Notes under the pieces: model-generated
Seen by the model: only the letters and a program-made list of their open reading frames with translations
The model's database searches: none
What the model was told of the DNA's origin: nothing
Translations under genes and position numbers: made by a program
Part shown: positions 24,056 through 32,458 of the stretch, piece after piece
Position numbering within the stretch: position 1 is the stretch's first letter
How the letters are laid out: every line of letters starts with the position of its first letter
Source of the DNA: Maritalea sp049801075
GTDB lineage: Bacteria; Pseudomonadota; Alphaproteobacteria; Rhizobiales; Devosiaceae
NCBI RefSeq assembly: GCF_049801075.1
Contig: NZ_JBNAGG010000001.1
Span: forward strand, 434,001-498,000
Reading direction: 5' to 3'
DNA length: 64,000 nucleotides

Positions 24056-24112
24056 TTGCGACGATTAAAGCCAGTTGCGCAAATTACTGAACATCGTCGC
24101 AATTGTGACGAT
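24056..24112. promoter_or_regulatory. Near-perfect 20-bp palindrome and extra half-site upstream of the broken gene
   Basis: ATCGTCGCAA (24093-24102) and TTGTGACGAT (24103-24112) form a palindrome with one mismatch; a further half-site TTGCGACGAT lies at 24056-24065, 12 bp from the start codon. This looks like a tandem operator for a dimeric regulator. Confidence 0.45.
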
Positions 24113-24211
24113 TATCACACTTTGAACGCCTTCACCGTTCCTCGAGGGATTGCGCAGGCAGGTGGCGTAAACCTAATCAAAGGCTACGCCGCCCTGACAT
24201 AAAGTCAAGCG

Positions 24212-25264
24212 CTAGGGGAACATCGCCACTTGTTGCAGGCCAGTGGTTTCTTCAATGCCAAAAGCGATATTAAAGTTTTGGATCGCTTGCCCGGCGCTAC
24301 CTTTAACAAGGTTGTCGAGGGTCGCGATCACAATGGCGCGGCCTGGAATACGGTCCTCAAACACATTGATTTTGCAAAGGTTTGATCCGCGCACCATGCT
24401 GGTCGACGGGAACACGCCCTCGTCTAGGATCTGCACAAAGGGCTCAGCGTCATATCGGGATTTCAATTCTGAGCGCAGATCCGCTACCGATTTGCCTTCA
24501 GCAAGGCGCAGATGACAGGTCACAAGCTCACCGCGACTCATGGGAATCAAATGCGGTGTGAAGCCAACAGCAACTTGCTGCCCTGCTGCCAAGCTGATTT
24601 CCTGATCAAGTTCTGCGCTATGCCGGTGCGACGCGACAGCATAGGGCGAAAGGCTTTCGCCAGCTTCTGTGAAAAGCGTGTTTTGTTTAAGGCCGCGCCC
24701 TGCTCCGCTAACGCCAGATTTCGCGTCAATAATAATATCTGCCGGATCAATTAATGCTGCGTTTGCCAGTGGAATCAGCGCCATAAGTGCGGCTGTTGGG
24801 TAACAGCCTGGGCATGCAATAATGCGGGCATCTTTGATCTGTTCCCGATAATGCTCGGACAGACCATAGGCCGCTTTTTCCTGCAAATGAGGCGCAATAT
24901 GTTTGTTGCCATACCATTTTTGGTAAGAATCAGGATCGCGCAAACGATAGTCCGCTGACATATCAATGATGCGCAGACGGTCATGGTTTTCCACAATCTC
25001 AGCAATGATTTCCTGCGACGTCGCGTGGGGCAACCCGCAAAACACAACGTCAAAATCTTGCCAATTCATGTCATCAGTCTGTTGCAATTGGGGTAAACCC
25101 AACCCATCTAGGTGGGGAAACACCGTGCCCAAGGGCTTCCCTGCATGGGTATTGGCAGTTAAAGCAGTGAACTCAAGTTGAGGATGGAGGACACCTATTC
25201 GCAATAAATCCGCTCCGGTATAACCTGATGCGCCCAGGAGTGCTGCTTTGAGCTTCTTGCTCAT
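24212..25264 (-). CDS. argC: N-acetyl-gamma-glutamyl-phosphate reductase
   Basis: A 350-residue enzyme for the third step of arginine synthesis, reducing N-acetylglutamyl phosphate to the semialdehyde with NADPH. The N-terminal GASGYTGADLLRI is the nucleotide-binding loop, VVFCGLPHATSQ follows near 73, the catalytic cysteine is C154 in CPGCYPTAAL, and KSGVSGAGRGL near 190 and PHLIPMSRGEL near 235 are standard family blocks. Start ATG 25264 is preceded by AAGGGCAAGAG. In many Hyphomicrobiales argC follows rplM-rpsI; here 3.6 kb of other genes lie between. Confidence 0.95.
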   Translation of the reverse strand: MSKKLKAALLGASGYTGADLLRIGVLHPQLEFTALTANTHAGKPLGTVFPHLDGLGLPQLQQTDDMNWQDFDVVFCGLPHATSQEIIAEIVENHDRLRIIDMSADYRLRDPDSYQKWYGNKHIAPHLQEKAAYGLSEHYREQIKDARIIACPGCYPTAALMALIPLANAALIDPADIIIDAKSGVSGAGRGLKQNTLFTEAGESLSPYAVASHRHSAELDQEISLAAGQQVAVGFTPHLIPMSRGELVTCHLRLAEGKSVADLRSELKSRYDAEPFVQILDEGVFPSTSMVRGSNLCKINVFEDRIPGRAIVIATLDNLVKGSAGQAIQNFNIAFGIEETTGLQQVAMFP

Positions 25265-25394
25265 ATCTCTTGCCCTTCTTGGTTGATTATGCGAAAGAAA
25301 TTGTCCAGAAAGCCGTTCTACTTGCTTGAATATGTAAAGTAAATGGGCTGAACCGGGGATATGGTTCGGCTATTCGGTGGAAGTGAGGGTACAA

Positions 25395-26693
25395 ATGGCA
25401 AAACGCATTGCTGTTGCCACCATTGGCACGCAAGGTGACGTCCAGCCTTATGTGGCTCTGGCTATGGCCCTGCAGGATCGTGGATACGATGTTGTGGTTG
25501 GCGCGCCGGACGATTTCAAAGATATGATCGAAAGCCGAGACTTGGAATTTTATTCCTTGGGCGACAAGATCCAGAATTTCTTGCAGCAATCTGACTTCGA
25601 AAATGCCATGAGCCAAAACATGTTGGTGAACATGCCTTCATTGTTGACTAAAGGGCAAAAGATTGTGGAAACTGCTGCGCGCCAATCTTGGGAAATGTGC
25701 CAAGGTGCTGATGCGCTGGTCCTTAACATGAACACCAGCTTTGGCATTGATATTGCCGAAGCACTCGACATCCCCTCAGTTATGGCCGCATTGCAGCCTT
25801 TAAATTCAACAGAAGAATTCCCGCTTTGCGCCTATTACGGCCCTGATTTGGGCAAGACCTTTAACAAGCTTTCCTATTCCATCATGAATGTACAACAGCT
25901 TTATTACGATTTGCCGCGCAATCGGCTGCGTAAGGAGTTGCTGGGCCTCAAGCCACGCAAGAAGGGTGGTTTCTTCAAGGATACACTGGGGAATGATTTG
26001 GAAACGCTCTATGCCTATTCAGATCACGTTTCCCCTCGCCCTTCCGACTGGCCGGAGAGTGCAAAAGTTACAGGCTATTGGCAGTTGGACGATAATTCGG
26101 GCTGGGAACCCAGCGACCGATTTAAAGCCTTCTTGGCTGCTGGCGAAAAACCAATCTATGTCGGCTTTGGCTCCATGCCATTTGGTGCATCTCGCAACAC
26201 TGAAATTTTAAAAGAGGCTGTCGCCAAATGGGGCGGCCGTGTGGTGGTTGCTCGAGGCTGGGGCGGGATCAACCCTGACGATTTGCCTGAGACCATCTAC
26301 GCTATCCGCAAAGCGCCACATGACAAACTGTTTCAACATGTCCGTGGCGTTGTGCATCATGGCGGCGCTGGTACCACTTCTGCAGGCCTACACCAAGGTT
26401 TGCCGACATTTGTGGTGCCCCAAACTGTTGACCAACCTTATTGGGGACGTCGTGTCTATGATTTGGGATGTGGGCCTAAGCCGGTGCGGCTACGTAAACT
26501 CACTGCGGATGACTTGGCTGACGCGCTTCGTTTGCTGGCCAACACCCCAGAATACGCCGAGAATGCCCAGGAATTGGCGCGAAAACTGCACGCTGAGAAT
26601 GGTTGTGAGACCGCTTGTGATTTGATTGAGGACATGATGGACCGCTATCAACCGCAAGCAGTTGTGCAGCAACAGCGGTCCGCTCAAATCTAA
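25395..26693 (+). CDS. UGT-like (GT1) glycosyltransferase
   Basis: This 432-residue GT-B enzyme resembles sterol and polyketide/antibiotic glucosyltransferases. The N-terminus MAKRIAVATIGTQGDVQPYVALAMAL is the acceptor-domain start typical of GT28/GT1; the donor-binding part has IYVGFGSMPFG near residue 254 and VHHGGAGTTSAGLHQGLP with H321-H322, then PQTVDQPYWGRRVYDLG. The family transfers a nucleotide-sugar residue to a lipid, sterol or secondary metabolite; the acceptor here is unknown. ATG 25395 has GAGGG 8 nt upstream. It is convergent with the sdpI-like gene and the stops overlap. Confidence 0.87.
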   Translation: MAKRIAVATIGTQGDVQPYVALAMALQDRGYDVVVGAPDDFKDMIESRDLEFYSLGDKIQNFLQQSDFENAMSQNMLVNMPSLLTKGQKIVETAARQSWEMCQGADALVLNMNTSFGIDIAEALDIPSVMAALQPLNSTEEFPLCAYYGPDLGKTFNKLSYSIMNVQQLYYDLPRNRLRKELLGLKPRKKGGFFKDTLGNDLETLYAYSDHVSPRPSDWPESAKVTGYWQLDDNSGWEPSDRFKAFLAAGEKPIYVGFGSMPFGASRNTEILKEAVAKWGGRVVVARGWGGINPDDLPETIYAIRKAPHDKLFQHVRGVVHHGGAGTTSAGLHQGLPTFVVPQTVDQPYWGRRVYDLGCGPKPVRLRKLTADDLADALRLLANTPEYAENAQELARKLHAENGCETACDLIEDMMDRYQPQAVVQQQRSAQI

Positions 26694-27325
26694 CTGGCAG
26701 ATTTACTCAACTGGTAGCTATACACCGAAATGATGATGATGGCTGCCAGAACACCTGCGATCAATATGGCGAAGTAGATCGATGCGGCAACATTGAGCAC
26801 CGCAGCAAACAAAGCACACACGGCACCAACCAGCATGAAGAACCAGCCAGCAAAAAGGTTAGTTCGCGCCCAGACCTTTGGATTATTGAGCGTCCACGGG
26901 AATCGGATGCCAAATGTTTTGTTTGGCTGGCTTTTCGGTAGATAATTGCCGACCACGATCAGCAAGAGTCCTACTGCAATTGTCACCAAGCGTGGCACGT
27001 TTAATTCTGCTCCTTGGCCGGACAGCAATATGATTGCTTCGATCAAAATGGCCAAGGCAAGAATGGTGCTGGTCAATGGCGGAAGCCAACTGCCCTCCTC
27101 CTTTGTGCCAATCGCGGCAAATATTCCAAGGAAAACGATAGCAAAGGTTGGCCCGATCAACAAAGCCCACTTGGCGGGCCACTGATTGTCGACTTCACCC
27201 CAAATGTTCCAATGGATCGGCACCATTTGATTTTGATCGAGCATCAAATATCCAATGCCTGCGATCACGCATGTGATGAGAATTTGTGCAAAATGGATGC
27301 GGGTCAGCACTTTATTCGTCGTCAT
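26690..27325 (-). CDS. SdpI-like membrane protein (DUF1648 + SdpI domains)
   Basis: This 211-residue protein has six predicted helices. DUF1648 occupies the N-terminal part (YLMLDQNQMVPIHWNIWGEVD and WPAKWALLIGPT), and the C-terminal half has the SdpI signature FGIRFPWTLNNPKVWARTN followed by GWFFMLVGAVCALF. In Bacillus subtilis SdpI confers immunity to the killing factor SdpC and signals to the repressor SdpR. Here the start overlaps the ArsR-family gene by 14 bp, the same regulator-plus-SdpI arrangement, but no SdpC-like toxin is nearby. It may protect the envelope against foreign peptides. Confidence 0.85.
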   Translation of the reverse strand: MTTNKVLTRIHFAQILITCVIAGIGYLMLDQNQMVPIHWNIWGEVDNQWPAKWALLIGPTFAIVFLGIFAAIGTKEEGSWLPPLTSTILALAILIEAIILLSGQGAELNVPRLVTIAVGLLLIVVGNYLPKSQPNKTFGIRFPWTLNNPKVWARTNLFAGWFFMLVGAVCALFAAVLNVAASIYFAILIAGVLAAIIIISVYSYQLSKSAS

Positions 27326-27587
27326 GAGATTTTACTCCGCCAATATCAATTAACTCGGTGAGCGCTCGTTCTAGGATGCTCATATTCAGGCTGTAATAGA
27401 TCGTGTTTTTATCTCGTCGGGTGGCCACCAAATCTGCTTTTTTAAGCTTCGCAAAGTGGGTCGACATGGTTGGCTTGGTCAGCTCAAACATTTCTGCCAG
27501 CTCACCTGCCGATCGCGGCCCTTCTTTCAGTCGCTGAATAATTTTCCGACGAACCGGATGCGACAAAGCCTCAAAAACAGAATTCAT
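27312..27587 (-). CDS. ArsR-family repressor (SdpR-like)
   Basis: A 91-residue winged-helix repressor: HPVRRKIIQRLKEGPRSAGE then LAEMFELTKPTMSTHFAKLKKADLV is the HTH, and TRRDKNTIYYSLN the wing. It lacks the metal-binding cysteine motif (ELCVC) of arsenic-sensing members, as does SdpR. It overlaps and precedes the sdpI-like gene, so it is probably autoregulatory for that two-gene operon. A TTAGA-N6-TCTAA inverted repeat lies 28 bp upstream of the start. Confidence 0.88.
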   Translation of the reverse strand: MNSVFEALSHPVRRKIIQRLKEGPRSAGELAEMFELTKPTMSTHFAKLKKADLVATRRDKNTIYYSLNMSILERALTELIDIGGVKSHDDE

Positions 27588-27614
27588 AATCCACCTATTT
27601 CGATCATTACCTAA

Positions 27615-27630
27615 TTAGATATCTTTCTAA
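27615..27630 (-). promoter_or_regulatory. Possible operator of the ArsR/SdpI operon
   Basis: TTAGA (27615-27619) and TCTAA (27626-27630) are an inverted repeat in the AT-rich region just upstream of the ArsR-family start, the usual place for autoregulation. The arms are short, so support is modest. Confidence 0.4.
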
Positions 27631-27648
27631 AAAGAGTCAATAGACAAA

Positions 27649-27676
27649 ATAAAAGCCGCGTTGACGCGGCTTTTAT
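27649..27676 (-). terminator. Terminator after the Wzz-like gene
   Basis: ATAAAAGCCGCG pairs with CGCGGCTTTTAT around a 4-nt loop. A/T tracts on both sides allow it to work in either direction; on the minus strand it follows the Wzz-like gene by 23 bp. Confidence 0.8.
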
Positions 27677-27699
27677 CTCTAAAGATTTCTCGCTCTGAC

Positions 27700-28797
27700 C
27701 TAGGCTGATTTTCTATTCTTGAGCGCATTCCGCATGATCAAAGCCATTAAACCGAGAAAGCCACCAAACATCAACGAACCAACCAAAATGAGGTTTCGTC
27801 GGATTGTGTGGGAAAACTGGATATCACGAGAATCAAAGTTTACAGCGCTGAATTGATCTGTCGCCAGCGGAGTTGCCGCGAATGCGACCTTTGCCCGTTC
27901 AATAGAGCGGTTTTGTTCAAGCTCTCGGATGTTTTTATCGATTTCAGCGAGTTGGGCAATATAGTTTTCCTTATTCTCCCGACTGCGCATCATTTCAATT
28001 TCTTTTTCGATCGCGACATACCCCGCAAAATAGTAAGGCACATCTGCTTGAATTTGAGTCACCGTGGCATTCCGGCCGAATGTATTGCCTTCCAAAAGAG
28101 CACTTTGCTCAAGGTTTTGAGATCGCGCCAATGCCGCTTGCTCTTCTAAAAAGGCCAGCCGTGCCTGCAAGCGCTTGTCATAATCGGCAATCGCATTTTC
28201 ACGGTCTTCACGCAGATCTTCTAGTTGAATCCGCCGAGACTGCTCATCAAATAAAAGCTGCTGTTCAAATAGCTGCATATAGCTTGACTGAACTCGCTTG
28301 TTTCCGAGTTCAACGATACGCGTCATCACCGCAATCGCATCGTCTTCAGTTGCCGCATTGAATGTCAGTCGCCAATTGTTTTTGGTGGTATCTTCAGGGT
28401 CTGGCGCTGTGAGTTTTAGCGCGTTGGCAAAGCCAACTGCCGCACCTTCAGGATCTTGTGAGGATGGGTCAACTAACACTTCATATGCCGCTTCAACAAT
28501 AATATCGCGCAACTGCAATTCGCCCACAAAATCGTTGAGCAATCGCCCGCGCGTCACATTTATATATTCAGTTTGGTTGAGCGGCACATATTCATTTTGT
28601 TCGGTGTTGCTGATTTGGAAAAGTTCCACCGACGCACTTTTCGGATGATTGGGGATTAACGCATAAGCCAGCCCTAAAATCAGCGCCAAAAATGTAACCC
28701 CAATGACGATCCATTTGCCATCCCAAAGGCTGACAAGCAAATCACCAAGATCAATTTCATCATATTGAGATTGTGGGTTTTGATCGCTTTGGCTCAC
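27700..28797 (-). CDS. Wzz-like polysaccharide co-polymerase (chain-length determinant family)
   Basis: The 365 residues have the PCP layout: a cytoplasmic start with DEIDLGDLLVSLWDGKW, a first helix at about 30-52 (GVTFLALILGLAYALIP), a long periplasmic part with coiled-coil character (residues 150-300, rich in Glu, Gln and Arg), and a C-terminal helix (ILVGSLMFGGFLGLMALIM). Such proteins set chain length of O-antigen or capsule with a Wzy polymerase. No proline-rich PxxPxxPx motif or kinase domain follows. The start is GTG 28797 with GGGAGA upstream. It lies 4 kb from the exopolysaccharide genes and may serve the same pathway. Confidence 0.8.
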   Translation of the reverse strand: MSQSDQNPQSQYDEIDLGDLLVSLWDGKWIVIGVTFLALILGLAYALIPNHPKSASVELFQISNTEQNEYVPLNQTEYINVTRGRLLNDFVGELQLRDIIVEAAYEVLVDPSSQDPEGAAVGFANALKLTAPDPEDTTKNNWRLTFNAATEDDAIAVMTRIVELGNKRVQSSYMQLFEQQLLFDEQSRRIQLEDLREDRENAIADYDKRLQARLAFLEEQAALARSQNLEQSALLEGNTFGRNATVTQIQADVPYYFAGYVAIEKEIEMMRSRENKENYIAQLAEIDKNIRELEQNRSIERAKVAFAATPLATDQFSAVNFDSRDIQFSHTIRRNLILVGSLMFGGFLGLMALIMRNALKNRKSA

Positions 28798-28840
28798 GCC
28801 GAATCTCCCAAAAAATATTCAAGTGCTTTCGACTTGATAC

Positions 28841-28866
28841 AAAAAAGGGCCGCCAGTGGCGACCCT
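28841..28866 (-). terminator. Terminator after rpsI
   Basis: On the minus strand AGGGTCGCC pairs with GGCGGCCCT (one T-G) around a 3-nt loop, followed by six T; it lies 23 bp after the rpsI stop. Confidence 0.88.
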
Positions 28867-28889
28867 TAAAATCTCGAAACGCCTGGTTA

Positions 28890-29375
28890 TTAGCGCTTTG
28901 AGAACTGGAAAGAACGACGAGCTTTTGCACGACCGAACTTTTTCCGTTCAACAACGCGGCTATCGCGTGTAAGGAAGCCACCTTTTTTCAGTACTGCGCG
29001 AAGCTCAGGCTCAAAATAGGTCAAAGCTTTAGAAATACCGTGACGTACCGCACCTGCTTGTCCAGACAAACCGCCGCCAGAAACAGTCGCTACGATGTCG
29101 TACTGGTCCTTACGCTCTGCTGCAACGATTGGCTGCTGCAAAACCATTTGCAAAACTGGGCGTGCGAAATATGCATTCATTTCACGACCGTTGACAGTGA
29201 TTTTGCCAGCACCAGGCTTGATCCAAACCCGGGCAATCGCGTCTTTACGTTTACCGGTTGCGTATGCACGGCCATGTTCGTCCAATTTTTGAACGTGTAC
29301 AGGCGCTTCATCAACAACTGCTGTGTTTACTTCGCCGAGCTCCTCGAGCGAATTGATGGTCTCTTGTTCGGCCAT
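28890..29375 (-). CDS. rpsI: Small-subunit ribosomal protein S9 (uS9)
   Basis: A 161-residue ribosomal protein with RAYATGKRKDAIARVWIKPG near the start of the core, GGGLSGQAGAVRHGISKAL near 99, and a basic tail RKKFGRAKARRSFQFSKR ending in the KR that reaches the P site. The first 30 residues are an acidic extension common in Hyphomicrobiales. It follows rplM by a single base, the nearly universal rplM-rpsI operon. Confidence 0.98.
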   Translation of the reverse strand: MAEQETINSLEELGEVNTAVVDEAPVHVQKLDEHGRAYATGKRKDAIARVWIKPGAGKITVNGREMNAYFARPVLQMVLQQPIVAAERKDQYDIVATVSGGGLSGQAGAVRHGISKALTYFEPELRAVLKKGGFLTRDSRVVERKKFGRAKARRSFQFSKR

Positions 29376-29376
29376 A

Positions 29377-29841
29377 TTAGTTCACCCGCTTATTTTTGGC
29401 ATTGATAGAGGCAGCGTCCAGCACTTCTGGTGCTTGAGCTTCATGAGGATGCTCAGCGCCGGCATAAACGCGCAAATTTTTGAGCTGCTGACGAGCCAAT
29501 GGGCCACGTGGCATCATGCGCTCAATAGCTTTTTCCAAAACACGCTCAGGGTATTTGCCAGTCAACAAATCGCGCATTGAACGCTCTTTAATGCCGCCTG
29601 GATGGCCTGTGTGCCAATAGAAGATTTTGTTATCAAGCTTCTTGCCGGTATATTTTACCTTGTCAGCATTGATGATGATAACATTGTCACCGCAATCCAT
29701 GTGCGGCGTGTATGATGGTTTGTGCTTGCCGCGCAAACGAGTGGCAACAACAGCTGCCAAGCGGCCCACAACCACGTCAGTTGCGTCGATCAAGATCCAC
29801 TTTTTCTCAATCTCGCTCGGTTTCGCCGAGTAGGTCTTCAT
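29377..29841 (-). CDS. rplM: Large-subunit ribosomal protein L13 (uL13)
   Basis: A 154-residue protein starting KTYSAKPSEIEKKWILIDA, with VVGRLAAVVATRLRGKHKP, the conserved MDCGDNVIIINADK and VLEKAIERMMPRGPLARQQL. It binds 23S rRNA early in 50S assembly and in several bacteria feeds back on its own operon. First gene of the rplM-rpsI unit, with a promoter at 29904-29932 and a structured leader. Confidence 0.98.
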   Translation of the reverse strand: MKTYSAKPSEIEKKWILIDATDVVVGRLAAVVATRLRGKHKPSYTPHMDCGDNVIIINADKVKYTGKKLDNKIFYWHTGHPGGIKERSMRDLLTGKYPERVLEKAIERMMPRGPLARQQLKNLRVYAGAEHPHEAQAPEVLDAASINAKNKRVN

Positions 29842-29932
29842 TATATAATTCCTTGATTGGTCAAGAACGGGGCAAACGCCCCTATTCCGTCGGTTCGGCG
29901 CACGATTTAGGGCAAAAACAAACTAGCGTCAA
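29842..29932 (-). promoter_or_regulatory. rplM promoter and structured leader
   Basis: On the minus strand -35 TTGACG (29927-29932) and -10 TAAATC (29904-29909) are 17 bp apart. The leader then forms a GGGGC/GCCCC hairpin (29869-29882) and, next to the start, a CTTGA-N4-TCAAG stem whose right arm overlaps the AAGGA ribosome-binding site. Such a layout could allow L13 or another signal to control translation. Confidence 0.6.
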
Positions 29933-29983
29933 CTAAAAAGTTTTTATTGTTTATTTTCAATACCTTGCGCAAGCGGTATTAAA

Positions 29984-31036
29984 TTACCGCATAATTTCCG
30001 CTTTCATATCAGCAAGATAAGCCACAATGGCGCCAAGCAACAAAAAGGCAGTGATTTGGTGCGCTAGTGCCAGACCCAGTGGGACCACATAAATCAGAGT
30101 AAATATGCCCAATAAAATCTGCACAAATACCAATGATCCGACAATCAACATCCAGCCATGTACACCCGCAAACTGCGTGTTTTTCCAAGCGCGGTAGACG
30201 AGGAAGATCGCAAATGCTGCGATGACATAGGCAAGAGTTCGGTGGTTAAACTGGGCTGTGGTTACATCCTCAAATGCATCAAGCCATGCAGGTGATGAGG
30301 TATAAATGTTCTGTGGGATCAGTGCGCCATCCATGAGTGGCCAAGTGTTGTAGGCCAACCCAGCGTCCATGCCAGCGACAAACGCGCCAGCGATCAGTTG
30401 GATGAACACCAGAGCCCCAAACAGCCAGATAAGGCCGCGCCATCCTTTTTCGACCCAAATTGGATCGACATGACGCAATCGCCGGACGACCCAGATGATT
30501 GCAAGAAATAGGATGCAAGCTGCGCTGAGGTGTGTTGCAAGACGGTATTGGGACACGTCCACACGCTCGGTGAGGCCAGAGCTGACCATCCACCAGCCAA
30601 GAAAGCCTTGAAAGCCACCAAGGATGAACAGCACAAATAATGATGGTGCCAACTGCCAATTAAGGCGCCTTTGAAACAGAAAGACAACGAACGGGATTGC
30701 GAAAGCAAAGCCAATCATTCTGCCCAAAAAGCGATGGCCCCATTCCCACCAAAAGATGAACTTAAATTCTTCTAGGCTCATGCCTTTATTGATCAGTTGA
30801 TATTCAGGAATCTGCCGATAGGCTTCAAGTTCGGCTTGCCAATCTTCCATTGTAAGTGGGGGAATAATCCCTGAAATGGGCTTCCATTCTGTGATGGAAA
30901 GGCCCGAATCCGTCAAACGCGTTGCGCCACCTACGGCGACCATAATCAAAATCAGGACGGCCAAGAGGTATAGCCAAATCCGAACTGGACGAAGATGATC
31001 CTGTGTTTGAACATTGGTGGATGCGGTTGAGCTCAT
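29984..31036 (-). CDS. ctaA: Heme A synthase (COX15/CtaA)
   Basis: This 350-residue membrane protein has eight helices. The family motifs are VGGATRLTDSGLSITEWKPI near residue 38, FKFIFWWEWGHRFLGR near 90 with a haem-ligand histidine, GGFQGFLGWWMVSSGL near 140, RLATHLSAACILF near 165, FNHRTLAYVIA near 265 and LALAHQITAFLLLG near 325. The enzyme oxidises the C8 methyl of haem O to the formyl of haem A for aa3-type cytochrome c oxidase. Residues 1-15 are polar. It is transcribed divergently from the DUF2842 gene. Confidence 0.95.
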   Translation of the reverse strand: MSSTASTNVQTQDHLRPVRIWLYLLAVLILIMVAVGGATRLTDSGLSITEWKPISGIIPPLTMEDWQAELEAYRQIPEYQLINKGMSLEEFKFIFWWEWGHRFLGRMIGFAFAIPFVVFLFQRRLNWQLAPSLFVLFILGGFQGFLGWWMVSSGLTERVDVSQYRLATHLSAACILFLAIIWVVRRLRHVDPIWVEKGWRGLIWLFGALVFIQLIAGAFVAGMDAGLAYNTWPLMDGALIPQNIYTSSPAWLDAFEDVTTAQFNHRTLAYVIAAFAIFLVYRAWKNTQFAGVHGWMLIVGSLVFVQILLGIFTLIYVVPLGLALAHQITAFLLLGAIVAYLADMKAEIMR

Positions 31037-31138
31037 GAAACACTCACAACTTGTTAATTTGATACAGTGTGGTAAAGCCTTTGGCGCGGCGGCGCAATGT
31101 CAGTTTTTGCCGCAGGTTTGTATGAGAATGAGGATGCC

Positions 31139-31375
31139 ATGAAACGTAGCACCAAAAAATTATTGGGTATTCCCCTGCTCTTGTGCATTGTCATTGTTTA
31201 TGCCGTGCTGGGCGTCATGCTTTACGAGCTTGCCTTTATGCAACTGCCCAACTGGGTGCAGGTGATCTATTTTGCAGTAGCAGGCTTTGGCTGGTTTTTC
31301 CCAGCAACATGGGCAATCCGTTGGATGTCTTCCCCCGGCCCTGGTGAAAATGAAGATCCCTACGCGGACCTTTAG
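31139..31375 (+). CDS. DUF2842 family small membrane protein
   Basis: A 78-residue protein: basic start MKRSTKKLLG, two helices (IPLLLCIVIVYAVLGVMLYEL and VIYFAVAGFGWFFPATWAI), and a charged tail. This pattern, with the Trp/Phe/Pro-rich GWFFP...RW end, marks the alphaproteobacterial DUF2842 family of unknown function. ATG 31139 has GAGG 6 nt upstream; an in-frame start at 31097 is less likely. DUF2842 genes commonly neighbour ctaA, which suggests a link to cytochrome oxidase biogenesis (inference). Confidence 0.85.
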   Translation: MKRSTKKLLGIPLLLCIVIVYAVLGVMLYELAFMQLPNWVQVIYFAVAGFGWFFPATWAIRWMSSPGPGENEDPYADL

Positions 31376-31382
31376 AGGTTAC

Positions 31383-32438
31383 CTAGTCTATATTGACTTT
31401 TTTCATGCCCGCCTGCGCGGTGAAAATCGCGCCCGTGAGAAACACATCCAGAAAACGCTGCTTCTGGAAATGCCCATTTAGCGAAATACGTGGCAGTGCC
31501 GTAAGATGTTGCGCATGTTCATGATAAAGCCCGCCCGGACGGGTGGTCACTGCGGTTTCAATGCCAAGCTCTGCTGCCATATCAAACTCACGCTTTCCAG
31601 CAGATAGCGGCCCGCCTAGCGGATAGGAAAAATGCGTCGGACGCTTCCCTAGCTTTTGCTCGAGCACATCAAAGGACGTCAAAATCTCGGCTTTTGCCTC
31701 ATCAGCCTCGAGCTTTTTAAGTTCAAAATGTTGCACCGTGTGCGCACCGATGGTGCACAATGGATCGCTCGCGAACGCCTTCAGCTCATCCCATGACATA
31801 ATCAAATCGCGGCATTGTTTGCGCAAATCATAGCCATAGGCCTGCGCAAATCCATGCATTAATCTGACGCGATCTTGCTCAGGCATTTTGCGCATATGCC
31901 AATAGATTTCATTGAATGCATTTTCTTTTTCGTCTGCATCCTGCGCCGAAAATTCTGTTGGCGTGCCGTTTATGTCAATTTCTACACTTGGGTGCTGTGC
32001 AATGATGTCCTCAAGTGCCTGCCACCAAATATCCCCTTCCCCGTCAGGGAAAGCGGTTGGCACGAACAAGGTGAATGGACATTGGTGTTTTTGCAAAATG
32101 GGGAGCGCAAATTGCAAATTGTCGCGATAGGCATCATCGAATGTAAGCACCGCAAACTTTTTGGTTTTGTCTGACGATTGGATGCGCTTGCGTGCCTCCG
32201 AGAGGTCGACAATATCTATGTCATTTTCGCGACACGCTAAAATTGCCTGTTCCAAAAACTCCGGTGTAATTTGTAAGATAGCATTTGGCGCAAAGGCGGC
32301 AGGCCTATCCGGGAGCACACGGTGCAACGTAAATATGACGCCTTTGGATGCCGAAAAGCGCCGAATAAGCCCAGTGAGATGGGTTGCGGCCAGCATTTCA
32401 AAGCCAGCCTGCAATATTTTATACTTTAAACCAGCCAC
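31383..32438 (-). CDS. Polysaccharide deacetylase family protein
   Basis: From GTG 32438 the protein has 351 residues. It contains a NodB-type domain: GVIFTLHRVLPDRP at the start, FAVLTFDDAYRDNLQFALP near 120 with the catalytic and metal-binding DD, PFTLFVPTAFPDG, then IGAHTVQHFEL and HFSYPLGG as the later metal and substrate motifs. Such enzymes N- or O-deacetylate polysaccharides or peptidoglycan; here it is the second gene after the GumC/Wzc-like gene, so exopolysaccharide is the likely target. The start is uncertain: TTG 32504 would overlap the upstream gene, ATG 32396 is also possible. Confidence 0.87.
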   Translation of the reverse strand: MAGLKYKILQAGFEMLAATHLTGLIRRFSASKGVIFTLHRVLPDRPAAFAPNAILQITPEFLEQAILACRENDIDIVDLSEARKRIQSSDKTKKFAVLTFDDAYRDNLQFALPILQKHQCPFTLFVPTAFPDGEGDIWWQALEDIIAQHPSVEIDINGTPTEFSAQDADEKENAFNEIYWHMRKMPEQDRVRLMHGFAQAYGYDLRKQCRDLIMSWDELKAFASDPLCTIGAHTVQHFELKKLEADEAKAEILTSFDVLEQKLGKRPTHFSYPLGGPLSAGKREFDMAAELGIETAVTTRPGGLYHEHAQHLTALPRISLNGHFQKQRFLDVFLTGAIFTAQAGMKKVNID

Positions 32439-32458
32439 AAATCTTCCAAACGTTGGGA

